Shown: positions 1-10,523 of the stretch, piece by piece | Layout of the letters: each line of letters begins with the position of its first letter | Position numbering within the stretch: position 1 is the first letter of the stretch | NCBI RefSeq assembly: GCF_900167345.1 | Contig: NZ_FUXB01000001.1 | Location: 124,001-188,000 of the forward strand | Length of the DNA stretch: 64,000 nt | Source of the DNA: Vibrio cincinnatiensis DSM 19608 | Lineage (GTDB): Bacteria > Pseudomonadota > Gammaproteobacteria > Enterobacterales > Vibrionaceae | Reading direction: 5' to 3' | Translations under genes and position numbers: made by a program | Notes under the pieces: generated by a model | Databases searched by the model: none | What the model saw: only the letters and a program-made list of their open reading frames with translations | Told to the model about the DNA's origin: nothing

Positions 1-1056
1 GGTCCCGCTGCATTACCTAAAGCGGTAATGGCCAAAGCACAGGCTGAATTTGTTAACTGGAATGGCCTTGGCGTTTCGGTTATGGAAATCAGCCATCGCA
101 GCAAGCCTTTTATTCAAGTGGCGCAACAGGCGGAGCAAGACTTACGTGATTTGCTGGCTATCCCTGATAACTATAAAGTTTTATTTTGCCAAGGGGGAGC
201 TCGAGCTCAGTTTGCGGCCGTTCCTATGAACTTACTTGGTCAGGCGAAGAGCGCAACCTACATTGATGCTGGCTATTGGGCAGCAAGTGCAGTGAAAGAA
301 GCGAAAAAATACTGTAATGTCGATGTTTTTGATGCAAAAGTCGAAAAAGACGGAAAAGTTGCGGTACTTCCTGCTAGTGAGTGGAAGATAGACCCTGATG
401 CTGCTTTTGTGCATTTTTGCCCAAATGAAACCATTGATGGCATTGAAATCAATGATCTCCCCATTACAGATAAACCGATTGTGGCAGATATGTCTTCTAC
501 CATTCTTTCACGTGAAATTGATATTTCTAAGTATGGTGTTATCTATGCAGGCGCTCAGAAAAATATTGGTCCTGCGGGGATTTGTATAGCGATAGTGCGT
601 GATGACTTACTGGATTTCGCCAGTCAAGCATTGCCTAGCACATTGAATTATAAAATTCTTGCTGAAAAAGAGTCGATGTTCAATACGCCACCCACGTTTG
701 CTTGGTATCTTTCAGGTCTGGTTTTTCAATGGCTAAAAGAGCAAGGTGGCGTAAAAGCGATCGAGAAAGTAAACCGAGCTAAAGCGGCATTACTTTATGA
801 CTATATTGATTCATCGGATTTTTATCGTAACAGTATTCACCCCGATAATCGTTCATTGATGAATGTACCATTCCAATTAGCAAAACCAGAGTTGGATGGA
901 ACCTTTTTAGAATTGGCAGAAGCGCGTGGTTTACTGTCATTAAAAGGGCACCGTGTAGTCGGGGGAATGCGTGCCTCTATCTATAATGCAATCTCATTAG
1001 AAGCAGTACAAGCGCTGGTCGATTTCATGAAAGAGTTTGAAGCTCAGTACGCTTAA
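1..1056 (+). CDS. serC: Phosphoserine aminotransferase SerC, 5' end cut by the window edge
   Basis: SerC is a PLP-dependent aminotransferase that converts 3-phosphohydroxypyruvate to phosphoserine in serine synthesis and also serves the PdxB branch of vitamin B6 synthesis. The frame is open from base 1 and begins [10 protein letters not shown], which matches the family just after its start, so only about 8-10 N-terminal residues are missing. The ATG at 28 is an internal Met. Family marks include [24 protein letters not shown], the PLP-lysine segment [12 protein letters not shown] and the C-terminal [15 protein letters not shown]. The length fits the usual 360 residues. A terminator hairpin follows at 1085-1115. 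The identification is firm; the true start lies outside the window. Confidence 0.97.
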   Translation, partial: GPAALPKAVMAKAQAEFVNWNGLGVSVMEISHRSKPFIQVAQQAEQDLRDLLAIPDNYKVLFCQGGARAQFAAVPMNLLGQAKSATYIDAGYWAASAVKEAKKYCNVDVFDAKVEKDGKVAVLPASEWKIDPDAAFVHFCPNETIDGIEINDLPITDKPIVADMSSTILSREIDISKYGVIYAGAQKNIGPAGICIAIVRDDLLDFASQALPSTLNYKILAEKESMFNTPPTFAWYLSGLVFQWLKEQGGVKAIEKVNRAKAALLYDYIDSSDFYRNSIHPDNRSLMNVPFQLAKPELDGTFLELAEARGLLSLKGHRVVGGMRASIYNAISLEAVQALVDFMKEFEAQYA

Positions 1057-1084
1057 TCGTTTCGGAAACAAACGTTTTTCTATC

Positions 1085-1115
1085 AAGGCTCACATTGGTG
1101 AGCCTTTTCTTTTTT
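1085..1115 (+). terminator. Rho-independent terminator after serC
   Basis: A nine-base stem AAGGCTCAC/GTGAGCCTT with loop ATTG runs directly into a T-rich tract, 29 bases after the serC stop. It ends serC transcription before the chemoreceptor gene. Confidence 0.85.
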
Positions 1116-1391
1116 ATGCCGTTTCTATTTCTTCTGTGAATGATTTCTCCTGTCTTGTTATTGCTTGTATTGATATTTTCTATGTTTTTATCAGGAAAAG
1201 TGATTCTTCTTGGTTCATACTCAGTAGTGAGCATAATAATAAACCGACCATGGCTTGGTGTTAATGGCTTAGTAAACTCTTTTCGTTCAGTCAGGGAAGC
1301 AAGTGATTGCTTACCGATGTGCCTAAGGTAGTAAAGGGAATTGCACAATGAACGGTGCAGCTTAGAGATAACTTACTTAGAGGGATAAACC
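1116..1391 (+). other. Gene-free stretch upstream of the chemoreceptor gene
   Basis: With the serC terminator this makes a 335-base gap. It is AT-rich, and its short open frames have no ribosome site and no recognisable product. Two small hairpin-capable stretches lie near the chemoreceptor start: AAGCAAGTGATTGCTT near 1298-1313 and TGCAC...GGTGCA near 1342-1359. They could fold in the mRNA leader. I looked for a c-di-GMP (GEMM) riboswitch core and did not see one. A promoter cannot be fixed by eye. Confidence 0.4.
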
Positions 1392-3260
1392 ATGAAATTT
1401 AGCCATAAAGTGGTTGCAGCATCATCGGCCATGCTGTTGTTGACCTTGGCATTATTGTCCACCCAACAATATTTCACGATACGGGAAGAAATAGAAACGC
1501 AGGTGAATGGGAGTGTCGAAGAGATTGTCGCCGGTGTGCGCAGTACGGTGAGTAAAGACCTCAATGGAAGTAAAGTTCTTGCACAATATGTCACTGAATT
1601 AGTGCAAGTGGATATGGACCCAAACCATGTCGCCGATGTTTTAAGGCAATCCTCCTTGAAAGATAGCTTTATTCTTGTAGGTTTGGGGTATGAGAAAGAT
1701 GGGTCTTATGTAGGGAGTGACCCTAATTGGGACCCCGGTGTCACATGGGATCCAAGGGCTCGGCCTTGGTATCGAGATGCGAAAAATGCGGGTAAGTTGA
1801 CCATAACGGCCCCCTATGCAGACTCATCAACGGGAGAAATTTTAATTTCAATCGCCACTCCTGTGAATTATCGAGGACGATTCTCTGGGGCCATTTTCTT
1901 TGATGTGAGTTTGGTCTCTTTGGCGAAACTTGTGAATCAGGTTTCGTTATTTGATGCAGGTTATCTCTTTATTGTGGCTGATGATGGGACTTTAGTGGCG
2001 CACCCTGATGAAAGGTTAAACGGTAAACCGATGTCAGACTTTTTACCTCAGGTAAAAATTAGCCATGATGTGCAAGAAATAAAGATAAATGGTCAATATT
2101 ACCAATTACGTTTTGTCGATATCCCAGGTGAAAAATGGTCAATTGGTGTCTTGCTGGATGAAAGTATTGCCTTTGCCGCTATTGATGATCTGCGGCATCG
2201 AGCCCTGATTTATTCAATCGTTGCACTCGTGATCAGTACGTTGATTCTTTCACTGATACTTCGAGTATTAATGCGACCTCTCGATACATTGAATGAGGCA
2301 ATACAAGATGTGGCTTCAGGTCAGGGAGATTTAACAAAGCGGCTCGATACCAATACCGATGTGGAATTTGCTCGCTTAGCCACAGGTTTTAATCAATTTA
2401 CCGAAACGTTGCAACGGCTCATTAGTGAATCAAAGCTAATTGGTCAGCAAATTATGCGCAGCACAGAGTCCACCGCTCATGGTTTACAAGCCTCGACTCA
2501 AGCCATGCAAACTCAAATGTATGAGGTCGAACAGTTAGCGACCGCGATGCATGAAATGGCAACGACCTCTAATGATGTGGCGAGCAATGCACAGGGTGCC
2601 GCTTCTGCGGCTCAAGATGCAGATAATGCAACAGAAGAAGGTTCTGAAGTGGTCAACCACACGACAGAGGCCATTAACGCGTTGGCTTCGCGTATTGACC
2701 AAGCGGTTGAAGAAGTCAAGCAACTGGAAGTGGCAACCTCAAACATTGAGACCATCTTAAAAGTCATCAACGATATTGCAGACCAAACCAATTTGCTGGC
2801 TTTGAATGCGGCAATTGAAGCGGCGCGGGCTGGAGAATCCGGGCGAGGGTTTGCTGTCGTTGCTGATGAAGTACGAACGCTGGCTCAACGTACTCAGCAA
2901 TCGACAACAGAAATTCGTAGTATGATTGAGCAACTGCAAGTAGGGTCTAGTGCTGTAGCGGGGGCGATGAAACAAAGTAAAGATACCGCGACCGATACCG
3001 TGGCTAAAGCGTGCGAAGCCAATGATGCACTGCTTCGTATTCGACAAGCTATTCAGCAAATCACGGATATGAATATGCAAATCGCCTCTGCGGCGGAGGA
3101 ACAGAGTTTAGTGGCCGAAGAGATCAATGCAAATACGGTGAAAATCAAAGATTTATCCGTTCAAGTATCCGATACCGCTAGTCAGTCGAATCAACAAATG
3201 CAGGAGCAGTTGGACAATGTTCGTCGCCAAGATGCAGTGATGAACAAATTTATTGTGTAA
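1392..3260 (+). CDS. Methyl-accepting chemotaxis protein with dCache sensor
   Basis: This 622-residue inner-membrane chemoreceptor signals to CheA/CheW. Layout: transmembrane helix at about 8-28; a periplasmic double-Cache domain at about 40-265; a second helix at about 273-293; a HAMP domain at about 295-350; and a cytoplasmic signalling coiled coil to the end. The hairpin tip near 457-500 carries the family sequence [16 protein letters not shown] and [12 protein letters not shown]. The Cache domain has RARPWYRDA, then APYADSS and FFDVSL, which resembles the Arg/Trp-Tyr/Tyr/Asp pattern of amino-acid-binding dCache_1 receptors, so an amino-acid ligand is likely but unproven. There is no NWETF-type CheR tether at the C terminus. 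GAGGG sits ahead of the ATG. It is followed by a strong bidirectional terminator. Confidence 0.93.
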   Translation: MKFSHKVVAASSAMLLLTLALLSTQQYFTIREEIETQVNGSVEEIVAGVRSTVSKDLNGSKVLAQYVTELVQVDMDPNHVADVLRQSSLKDSFILVGLGYEKDGSYVGSDPNWDPGVTWDPRARPWYRDAKNAGKLTITAPYADSSTGEILISIATPVNYRGRFSGAIFFDVSLVSLAKLVNQVSLFDAGYLFIVADDGTLVAHPDERLNGKPMSDFLPQVKISHDVQEIKINGQYYQLRFVDIPGEKWSIGVLLDESIAFAAIDDLRHRALIYSIVALVISTLILSLILRVLMRPLDTLNEAIQDVASGQGDLTKRLDTNTDVEFARLATGFNQFTETLQRLISESKLIGQQIMRSTESTAHGLQASTQAMQTQMYEVEQLATAMHEMATTSNDVASNAQGAASAAQDADNATEEGSEVVNHTTEAINALASRIDQAVEEVKQLEVATSNIETILKVINDIADQTNLLALNAAIEAARAGESGRGFAVVADEVRTLAQRTQQSTTEIRSMIEQLQVGSSAVAGAMKQSKDTATDTVAKACEANDALLRIRQAIQQITDMNMQIASAAEEQSLVAEEINANTVKIKDLSVQVSDTASQSNQQMQEQLDNVRRQDAVMNKFIV

Positions 3261-3310
3261 GAGTTGGTTTTTCAGGGTGTTGATACAATATCACCCGTCT
3301 GCCATGGTTT

Positions 3311-3341
3311 GAACTCAGGTGCTTGCACCTGAGTTCTTTAT
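3311..3341. terminator. Bidirectional terminator between the chemoreceptor and ygiQ
   Basis: A perfect 12-base stem, GAACTCAGGTGC/GCACCTGAGTTC, has a two-base loop. A T-rich run follows on the plus strand. It sits between two convergent genes and can end both transcripts. Confidence 0.85.
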
Positions 3342-3356
3342 TTGAAACGTTTCTTA

Positions 3357-5600
3357 TTATGGTCGAGCGGAGTTCTTCCCTTTTGCTCCTGCTTTGGCTT
3401 GCGTTTGCGAGCGGTTTTTAGGGTTGGGTTTACCACTGCGAGCCTGACTGGGTTTATTGCCTTTTAGCGCATCAAAGCCGGGTTGCTGCTTAGTATGTTT
3501 AGTGGCAAAGCGGTTTGAACCATGACGACCGGATTTTCGACGCTGAGCAGGGGTCGATGGGTCGCTATCTTCAGCGGGCACTAAGCAGCCAGGCCTATCA
3601 CCAATTAAATGTTTTTTACCCATAGCAACTAAAGCTTCACGAATCATCGGCCAGTTTAGAGGGTCATGATACCGCAGTAATGCTTTATGTAACCGGCGTT
3701 GGCGCTCTCCTTTTGCCACGGTAATATCTTCCCGCTTCTTATATTTCACTCGTTTAAGTGGATTCACTTGTGAGTGGTACATGGCGGTGGCATTACACAT
3801 GGGAGATGGATAAAAATTTTGTACTTGATCGCATTCATAGTTATTACTTTTTAGCCATAACGCAAGGTTGACCATGTCTTCATCCTCGGTTCCGGGATGA
3901 GCTGAGATAAAGTAAGGTATTAAATATTGTTTTTTACCTGCTTCCGCACTGTATTTTTCAAAGAGCTGTTTAAAGCGGTCATACGTGCCCATTCCCGGCT
4001 TCATCATCAAATCCAGTGGTCTTTTTTCGGTATGCTCAGGAGCAATTTTTAAATAACCGCCCACATGGTGAGTCACGAGTTCTCGCACATATTCTGGAGA
4101 CTCAATCGCTAAGTCGTAACGAACCCCAGAAGCAATGAGAATTTTCTTAATACCGGGGACTTTTCTGGCCTCTCGGTAAAGATCGATGGTGTGTTTATGG
4201 TCGGTGTTGAGTTTGTGACAAATACCGGGAAACACACAAGAGGGGCGGCGACAGTTCGCTTCTGCTTTCGGATCCGAGCAACCTAAGCGATACATGTTGG
4301 CGGTCGGCCCTCCCAAATCGGAAATTGTCCCCGTAAAGCCGGGAACTTTGTCTCGAATAGCTGCCAACTCACCAAGTATGGATTCTTTAGAACGGTTTTG
4401 GATGATACGTCCTTCATGCTCGGTAATGGAACAAAAAGAGCAGCCTCCAAAACAACCGCGCATGATATTGACGGAAGTTTTTATCATGTCGTAAGCCGGA
4501 ATTTTGGCTTTACCGTATTTAGGATGTGGAATACGAGCATAAGGCAGATCAAAAACGTAATCCATCTCTTCCGTGCTTAATGGAATCGGTGCTGGGTTTA
4601 CCCATAATTCACGGTTGCCATGGCTTTGAATTAATGCTCGACCAGAATAAGGGTTGGTCTCTAAATGCAGCACCCGACTCGCATGCGCGTATAAAATACG
4701 GTCGTTAATCAACTTTTCATAAGAGGGTAAACGAACGGCTGTTGTTAATGCATCATGACGAGAAGCTCGAACTGTAATCGGTTTTGCCTCGGCCTGTGAT
4801 GTGTTTGCTTGGGTTTCGCATAGGGTTTCAACATCGTAAGGATTGGTTGGCACAAACGGCTTGCCCGGTTTATCAATACGAGAGGAATCAATGATGGTAA
4901 AATTGTCGGGAGCGTGTGGCAGGTTTATCGCAGTACCGCGAATGTTGGTCATGGTCGTGATTGTTTCACCATTTGCGAGTCGGTGTGCAACCTCCACCAA
5001 AGCGCGCTCAGCGTTACCAAACAGGAGAATGTCCGCTTTGGCATCAAACAGAACAGATCGACGAATCTTATCGGACCAATAATCATAATGTGCAACACGG
5101 CGTAAGCTTGCTTCAATACCGCCAAGAACAATTGGCACTTCTTTATAAGCTTCACGGCAACGTTGAGAATAGACGAGAGTGGCTCGATCTGGGCGTTTCC
5201 CTCCCTCATTATTGGGAGTGTAAGCGTCGTCGTGGCGTAGCTTTTTATCTGCGGTATAGCGGTTGATCATGGAATCCATGTTGCCCGCAGTAATACCAAA
5301 AAATAGGTTGGGCTGGCCGAGAGCCATAAAGGCGTCTTTATTCTGCCATTCTGGCTGGGCAATAATTCCGACTCTAAATCCTTGAGCTTCGAGTAAGCGG
5401 CCAATGATCGCCATCCCAAAACTGGGGTGATCGACATAGGCGTCTCCGGTGACGATAATAATGTCACAACTGTCCCATCCTAAAGCCTCCATCTCTTTAC
5501 GCGAGGTTGGAAGGAAAGGAGCAATACCAAAGCATTCAGCCCAGTATTTTTTGTGTTCATTTATTTTCTTTAAAATCATTTGGTTGACTCTTACTCTCAT
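3357..5600 (-). CDS. ygiQ: YgiQ family radical SAM protein
   Basis: YgiQ is a large radical SAM protein of the UPF0313 family whose substrate is not settled. The N-terminal part holds the conserved [20 protein letters not shown] stretch. The iron-sulfur motif CxxxCxxC is visible as [10 protein letters not shown] near residue 385, followed by a TIM-barrel core with [13 protein letters not shown] and KIAPEHTE. The last 70 residues are basic and low in complexity (Lys, Arg, Ser, Pro), usual for the family. The 747-residue length fits. Known relatives begin about ten residues before [10 protein letters not shown], so the ATG at 5579 is as likely a start as the one at 5600. It stands alone, convergent to the chemoreceptor and divergent from the VOC gene. 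Confidence 0.93.
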   Translation of the reverse strand: MRVRVNQMILKKINEHKKYWAECFGIAPFLPTSRKEMEALGWDSCDIIIVTGDAYVDHPSFGMAIIGRLLEAQGFRVGIIAQPEWQNKDAFMALGQPNLFFGITAGNMDSMINRYTADKKLRHDDAYTPNNEGGKRPDRATLVYSQRCREAYKEVPIVLGGIEASLRRVAHYDYWSDKIRRSVLFDAKADILLFGNAERALVEVAHRLANGETITTMTNIRGTAINLPHAPDNFTIIDSSRIDKPGKPFVPTNPYDVETLCETQANTSQAEAKPITVRASRHDALTTAVRLPSYEKLINDRILYAHASRVLHLETNPYSGRALIQSHGNRELWVNPAPIPLSTEEMDYVFDLPYARIPHPKYGKAKIPAYDMIKTSVNIMRGCFGGCSFCSITEHEGRIIQNRSKESILGELAAIRDKVPGFTGTISDLGGPTANMYRLGCSDPKAEANCRRPSCVFPGICHKLNTDHKHTIDLYREARKVPGIKKILIASGVRYDLAIESPEYVRELVTHHVGGYLKIAPEHTEKRPLDLMMKPGMGTYDRFKQLFEKYSAEAGKKQYLIPYFISAHPGTEDEDMVNLALWLKSNNYECDQVQNFYPSPMCNATAMYHSQVNPLKRVKYKKREDITVAKGERQRRLHKALLRYHDPLNWPMIREALVAMGKKHLIGDRPGCLVPAEDSDPSTPAQRRKSGRHGSNRFATKHTKQQPGFDALKGNKPSQARSGKPNPKNRSQTQAKAGAKGKNSARP

Positions 5601-5885
5601 GGCTTCGAGGCGAAGGTTTAGCGCATCATTATTGGCTATCCATTGGCCCTGTGGGGTCTCTCACCCTATTTTTGTTTTGGTCTTTTAGTGGTGCCTTATT
5701 GGTGAAAAAGTAGGCCACATAAAATAGCGCAGCAGTTTACCATGTTATTGGTAAAGTACACCTACTTCTGTAAGCCAACAGGTAAAAGAATGGTGGTAAG
5801 TGTTGCCATTTTTTAGCAGAGTCTTTGACAATATTTATACGCTATTGCAGAGTAAATGAACGATGTTAACAATGAAGGATAGACC

Positions 5886-6275
5886 ATGTTTAGTCATGTC
5901 ATGCTCGGCGCAAATGATGTAGAACAATCTAAGCGTTTTTATGATGCAATTTTGGGAACTCTTGGCTACAACCCCGGTGTTATTGACAATAAAGGGCGGT
6001 GTGTTTATTTACATCCAGAGAGTGTTTTTGTGATTACGAAGCCCATTAATGGGGAGCCTGCAACGCACGGTAATGGAATGACGATTGGATTTAAAGCCGC
6101 TAACCCAGACTTAGTGGATCAATGGCATACGGCAGGTTTAGCCAATGGCGGAATCGAGTGTGAGGATCCACCGGGGGTGAGAACGAATGGACAGCGTTCT
6201 TTATATCTGGCTTATCTTCGTGATCCGGCAGGGAATAAATTGTGTGCGGCACATGTAATGAGCAGTCACCGCTAG
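5886..6275 (+). CDS. VOC-fold (glyoxalase/bleomycin resistance) family protein
   Basis: This 129-residue protein has the vicinal-oxygen-chelate fold. It starts FSHVMLGANDVEQSKRFYDAILG, the usual first beta-alpha-beta unit, and ends in the second unit YLRDPAGNKLCAAH. Candidate metal ligands are the early His and the glutamates of the beta strands, but the substrate cannot be read from the sequence. AAGGA stands six bases ahead of the ATG. The gene is separate from divergent ygiQ and is followed 67 bases later by a small cysteine protein in the same direction, so the two may share a transcript that ends at 6528-6559. Confidence 0.85.
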   Translation: MFSHVMLGANDVEQSKRFYDAILGTLGYNPGVIDNKGRCVYLHPESVFVITKPINGEPATHGNGMTIGFKAANPDLVDQWHTAGLANGGIECEDPPGVRTNGQRSLYLAYLRDPAGNKLCAAHVMSSHR

Positions 6276-6342
6276 ATATTGATGTAAAAAGCTTATTGGT
6301 AAGGTTGTATTTTGGTTAGCCCTCTAAATAAGGAGTCATAAG

Positions 6343-6501
6343 GTGAACTATTGTGGCCAATGCCGCCAGTTTACTCGCACCTCTGAAAATCAGTATGATT
6401 TGTGTGGTGCTTGGGAACAGCCTACTCAAGCCAAGCGCCCGGCTTGTGGTTTCTTTATGCCGAAGAAACCGCGACGAGAAGCCGACAAACCTGAACTGTA
6501 G
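6343..6501 (+). CDS. Short cysteine-containing protein, GTG start
   Basis: This 52-residue frame starts with GTG and has a textbook ribosome site (AAGGAG at 6330-6335, seven-base spacing). The product opens MNYCGQCRQF, so a CxxC pair lies at residues 4 and 7. Further cysteines lie at 21 and 35, giving four possible metal ligands, followed by a basic tail MPKKPRR. It looks like a very small zinc-binding protein, but I do not recognise a named family. It ends just before a strong terminator, which supports a real transcript. An ATG-only gene search would miss it. The alternative, that it is not translated, is less likely given the ribosome site and the cysteine spacing. Confidence 0.7.
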   Translation: MNYCGQCRQFTRTSENQYDLCGAWEQPTQAKRPACGFFMPKKPRREADKPEL

Positions 6502-6527
6502 TTGAAAAAAGGCCATCTAAACATAGG

Positions 6528-6559
6528 AAAAGCCAAGCAGGATAATGCTTGGCTTTTTT
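6528..6559. terminator. Bidirectional terminator
   Basis: Stem AAAGCCAAGCA/TGCTTGGCTTT with a six-base loop, followed by Ts on the plus strand and preceded by As, so it works both ways. It separates the small CxxC gene from the convergent M16 peptidase gene. Confidence 0.85.
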
Positions 6560-6564
6560 ATCCT

Positions 6565-9318
6565 TCACTTGGGCAGCATAATACTGACTTGCCTTGTACT
6601 CCCATCACCAAAGATTTCTAGCGCTCTTTGCTGCATCTCCTGAGCGGTAATACTTTGAGTCGTTACTTCTATGTTCATTAATCCTTCAAAACCATAGCCA
6701 TGGGTAATGTAGCGGTTGAGCATAAAGGCCATCTGTTCTGGTTTATCATAAATGGATTTAAGTGCCACGATTAACTGTTTAGCGACCGTCTGAGTCTCTT
6801 CTTCACTAATACTCTGCGTTAAATGGGTGATCACCTCTTGAAAGGCTTGTTCTGTTTGCGTCACATTAGCAGGGGCAACATGTGCAATCATCAGCCAATC
6901 AGAATAGGGTTCGCCGTCCTTATTAATGACGTAAAGAATAGGGGTATAATCCAACCCTTTGCTCTCTCGGATATTAGCTAATAATTTTTGGGTGGCTAAA
7001 CGGTGCAGCATATCTTCGAGGAAGAGCTTTTTAGTACTTTGGTTGGATATATCGGGTGCTATATAACGATGAATGACGATGGCACTATCTTCAGTATTGA
7101 TAGCTTTTTCTATTTTGTTGTTGAGTGACGGTTTAAAGCGTGGATTAATCTCTACTGGCGGTTGTACCGTGAGTGGGATATTGGCGATGTATTGGCGTAA
7201 TAGCGGGGTTATGTCGGATGGGGCAATATCACCCACAATAATGAGGTTGAATTTCCCTTGTTTAAACAGATGTGCATGAACGTGCAGCACTTGTTCAAAA
7301 GTGGGAGTGGGCTGCCCTTCTAAATAGCGTAGTTGTTGATAGCTATCTTTGGTATAAGAGGCGAGGTTGACCTCATGTGTAAATTGGCCCAGTGGAGTGG
7401 TCAAAAATTGACGCAAGTTTTCTTGGTGGGTTTGCGTCGCTGTGACTAATTGGGCTTTATCAAGCTTAGGATCCGTAGAAAATTGATGAATAAAGGCCAG
7501 AGCATCATCTAAATCTTGTTTATTGAAGCCCATGTTTAACCAGTGCGTTGTTGTGTCTATGATAAATGCCATCGACATATTTTTTCTTTTCATATAGCTG
7601 TTAGCCTGTGATCCATCCATGGTGCCAATTCCTGAGCGAGTTAAGGCCATTGGTGTGATATCGGCGGCTGAATAAAGTTCGCTTGGTAATGAGGCAACCC
7701 CACCAACGCGGCTATAAAAAAGGTGTACATGATTTTTATTGCTATAGGTTCTATAGAGATAAACATTGACGTCATTTTCGAGTTGCCACTGAATGATCTC
7801 GGGATCGCTATGAATTGATTGGGATGTGATAATTTCTCCAGGCTGAGTTGGTTGGTGTAAAATGGCATCAATATCCGCTGTATTGAATTGCATCCCGCGA
7901 CGTTTTCTTAATTTTTTTAATTTGCTAAATTCATCAGTAAGTTGTTCAACGCTCTCTTGTTTGTCTGCTCCAATAATGATGGCAGCATCACTATGCAGTA
8001 ACTGCTTTAAACGTTGATTGACCAGCTTTACGGTTGCGGTGTTGAGTAGTTGTTTAAGCCCATATTGAAAGTCGAGAGTACTCTGCAGAACTTGTTGGTT
8101 GGCTATGGCCCAAATGCGATGATTGGCATGTTGATTGGGGAATAAGTCATATTTATTTTGTGCTGCATACTGGAGATCATCTTTGAATGGGTGCAACTGA
8201 GCCTCTAATTCTTCTTGTGTAATACCAAAGTCACGTAGTGAAGAGAGCGTAGATAAGATGAGTTCTTGTACAAGAGAACGCTGCTGGTAGGGGAATGTAC
8301 TACCAATCAAAGTGTAGCGTTGATCAAGCACAGGATAGCTCATGGCATACAATTGTGAATGAAGTTGGGCGCTGTCACGAAATACCGCCTTTAAGCGCTG
8401 ATCAATTAATTGTTCAGCAATATTATCTAATCGATGGTCTAATAATTGTTCGTGAGTCGTAATAGAATGACGGCCTCGATCAATCAGTAATGAGAAGCTC
8501 GCATGTTCGCCAGTTGCTACATATGCAACGTAGTCTTGCAGGTTTTGTTGGCGTCTTTTCGCAGGTTCTGGTCGAGGTGTTGTGCCTTTCTTCCAGTTGG
8601 CAAAATAGCGTTGAATCCATTCTTCCCCTTGCTCTAGCGTTATGTTACCCGTGATGACTATTTCAGCTAATTGAGGTTGATACCACTGCTGGTAAAATGT
8701 TTGGAGACTTTTTGGTGAGGCTTGCTGAACCTGTTCTTTCGTACCCAGTACGTCATGTTCGGCATAATCGGTTGTTGCAATCAAATGTTCATAATATTGT
8801 TGTTCTAATGGCTTTTCTTCCCGATAGCGGTGGCGAAACTCTCCCATAATTACCCCTTTCTCTTTTTCGACTTCTTGCGGAGAGAAGGTGAGCCCATCGG
8901 CAATATCTCTAAACCAAAGTAACGCTTTGTCTACGGCGAGATTATCGGGTAAATCCAGCGTATAAACGGTTTCTTGATAAGAGGTATAGGCATTAAGATC
9001 GGGGCCAAAGCTGGCTCCTGCTTGCTGCACCATTGTAATGACATCATTGTGAGCATAGTGGAGGCTCCCATTAAATGCCATATGTTCAATAAAGTGTGCA
9101 TAGCCAGCTTGTGTATGGGATTCTTGTCGTGACCCCGTATGAAGATATAGACGGATGGATACCGCTTGATGATGATCTGGGTAGAGATGGTAGGTCAGTC
9201 CATTTTCAAGTTGTCCTGTTATCCATTGTTGATCTGCTTGTAAAGGGGTAGAGGGAGCCTGTGTGATGCAGCCGAGTAAAGGTATGCATAGCATTCCAGC
9301 CAATAGATGTATTTTCAT
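6565..9318 (-). CDS. M16 family zinc metallopeptidase, lipoprotein
   Basis: This 917-residue insulinase-type (M16) peptidase resembles the PqqL group. The inverted zinc motif HxxEH is intact as HFIEHMAFNG near residue 80, with the distal glutamate expected about 75 residues later near QEVEKEKGVIMGEF. The protein carries two M16 halves, each with a catalytic-type and an M16_C domain. The N terminus is a lipoprotein signal with lipobox LLGC near residue 17, so it should be anchored on the periplasmic side of a membrane. It probably digests peptides in the periplasm; the substrate is not readable. It is a single gene, with a 225-base gap upstream that shows no clear regulatory motif. Confidence 0.9.
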   Translation of the reverse strand: MKIHLLAGMLCIPLLGCITQAPSTPLQADQQWITGQLENGLTYHLYPDHHQAVSIRLYLHTGSRQESHTQAGYAHFIEHMAFNGSLHYAHNDVITMVQQAGASFGPDLNAYTSYQETVYTLDLPDNLAVDKALLWFRDIADGLTFSPQEVEKEKGVIMGEFRHRYREEKPLEQQYYEHLIATTDYAEHDVLGTKEQVQQASPKSLQTFYQQWYQPQLAEIVITGNITLEQGEEWIQRYFANWKKGTTPRPEPAKRRQQNLQDYVAYVATGEHASFSLLIDRGRHSITTHEQLLDHRLDNIAEQLIDQRLKAVFRDSAQLHSQLYAMSYPVLDQRYTLIGSTFPYQQRSLVQELILSTLSSLRDFGITQEELEAQLHPFKDDLQYAAQNKYDLFPNQHANHRIWAIANQQVLQSTLDFQYGLKQLLNTATVKLVNQRLKQLLHSDAAIIIGADKQESVEQLTDEFSKLKKLRKRRGMQFNTADIDAILHQPTQPGEIITSQSIHSDPEIIQWQLENDVNVYLYRTYSNKNHVHLFYSRVGGVASLPSELYSAADITPMALTRSGIGTMDGSQANSYMKRKNMSMAFIIDTTTHWLNMGFNKQDLDDALAFIHQFSTDPKLDKAQLVTATQTHQENLRQFLTTPLGQFTHEVNLASYTKDSYQQLRYLEGQPTPTFEQVLHVHAHLFKQGKFNLIIVGDIAPSDITPLLRQYIANIPLTVQPPVEINPRFKPSLNNKIEKAINTEDSAIVIHRYIAPDISNQSTKKLFLEDMLHRLATQKLLANIRESKGLDYTPILYVINKDGEPYSDWLMIAHVAPANVTQTEQAFQEVITHLTQSISEEETQTVAKQLIVALKSIYDKPEQMAFMLNRYITHGYGFEGLMNIEVTTQSITAQEMQQRALEIFGDGSTRQVSIMLPK

Positions 9319-9543
9319 AATAACCTCATGATTTTTCTCCCACTATAAACAAATATCCAAGGCTTATGAGTTTGAGTAATTTGATTTTCGATGCAAATAA
9401 CGAATCCTATTTACTGCAATAATAAAAGTGTCAGTGGGACATGATGTTATCGTTGAAATAGTCAATTATCGGGTAAAGCGATAGGCAGAATTCAGTAGCT
9501 TTTGATATCATCTATTCAAGTTTTCTTTATTAATGAAAAATGT

Positions 9544-10221
9544 ATGCTTTATTCCTTACTGAGTGTCGTCGCTTCAATGCTGCTTGGCACACAATTATTA
9601 CTGACGTTAGTGTTGGTTAAAGGTGATATCTGTCCGGGGCAACGAGGCCGGTTGCATAAGGTGTTGCCAGTACTTGCGGTTCTTTGGCTTGCGGTTGCTT
9701 CGTTGAAAATCGAATCGTGTTTAATCGTCTTTGCTTTGCTGTATTTTTATTCTCAAGTACAAACAAAGAAAACACGTCACGAAGGGCCGCTTTGGGTATT
9801 GTACCTTGCCGATGGCTTAGCTTTGGCATTTGTTGCTATAGTGATGGCCCAGTCATTAAACGGGTCAATGGCTATCACACTGTTTAGTAGTGTTTTTTTG
9901 CTTGGCGCTCTACTTGGTCATTTACTGTTGACGGTGGCTAGAACCCGCTTACAAGCTTTTCACCGCATTTTACCGGTGGCGGGGATTTTATCTGCGATGG
10001 TGACAACGCTCTGCATTGTGCCTTATGCATACCAACTAGCACCTGATCAACTTTCAGTTATGATCCAGCCGTTACTGGTGAGCTTTTCGTTATTGGTAGC
10101 GGGTATTTTTGCTTGGTGCTGGCATCTTCTGTTGGTAAAGCCTGTGGCAAAAGCACCATTGTTGATTGCGCTATTACTGATGCTGGTTGCTGTGACGGGG
10201 TTCTACCGTCTCTATTTATAG
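9544..10221 (+). CDS. Integral membrane protein of unknown function, about eight helices
   Basis: I do not recognise the family. The 225-residue product is almost wholly hydrophobic with about eight predicted membrane segments, starting LYSLLSVVASMLLGTQ and ending LIALLLMLVAVTGFYRLYL. Loops are short, with charged spots RGRLHK and QTKKTRHEGP. The frame also opens upstream from a TTG at 9502; I chose the ATG at 9544 because the first helix begins there, though no good ribosome site precedes either. The downstream DUF4250 gene lies 87 bases away on the same strand and may be co-transcribed. No catalytic or transport motif is visible. Confidence 0.65.
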   Translation: MLYSLLSVVASMLLGTQLLLTLVLVKGDICPGQRGRLHKVLPVLAVLWLAVASLKIESCLIVFALLYFYSQVQTKKTRHEGPLWVLYLADGLALAFVAIVMAQSLNGSMAITLFSSVFLLGALLGHLLLTVARTRLQAFHRILPVAGILSAMVTTLCIVPYAYQLAPDQLSVMIQPLLVSFSLLVAGIFAWCWHLLLVKPVAKAPLLIALLLMLVAVTGFYRLYL

Positions 10222-10308
10222 TGGGCGATATTTCGAGAGGGAAATCACTTTTCATTCGTTAAATTGCGACTAAGCTTACTATCAGGGCGACGAGAAAGGA
10301 GCAGGATG

Positions 10309-10503
10309 ATGGATTTAAGCAACATTAGCCGTCTTGATGACGCAATTCTATTGGGTATTATCAATGAGAAATTGCGTTTAGAGTGTGATAGCTTGGATGA
10401 ACTCGTATCCGTATATGAGATGAATGAAGAACATGTGGTTGGTAAATTGAGCAATTTAGGCTTTAGATATGATCCTCTCACCAACCAGTTTAAATCGTAT
10501 TGA
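10309..10503 (+). CDS. DUF4250 domain protein
   Basis: This 64-residue protein has the DUF4250 pattern: MDLSNISRLDDAILLGIINE, then EKLRLECDSLDELVS and a C-terminal DPLTNQFK. The function of the family is not known. AAAGGAG at 10295-10301 stands seven bases ahead of the ATG at 10309, which picks this start over the ATG at 10306 and over a TTG further up. It is convergent with metR, whose last codons form the left arm of the hairpin ending this gene. Confidence 0.85.
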   Translation: MDLSNISRLDDAILLGIINEKLRLECDSLDELVSVYEMNEEHVVGKLSNLGFRYDPLTNQFKSY

Positions 10504-10523
10504 TACACCGTTTACCGCATAAT

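Noticed and set aside
1025..1348. Frames in the gap after serC on both strands
   Set aside because: They overlap the serC terminator, lack ribosome sites and show no family pattern.
1290..1391. Possible c-di-GMP riboswitch ahead of the chemoreceptor
   Set aside because: Small hairpins are present but the conserved GEMM core is not recognisable.
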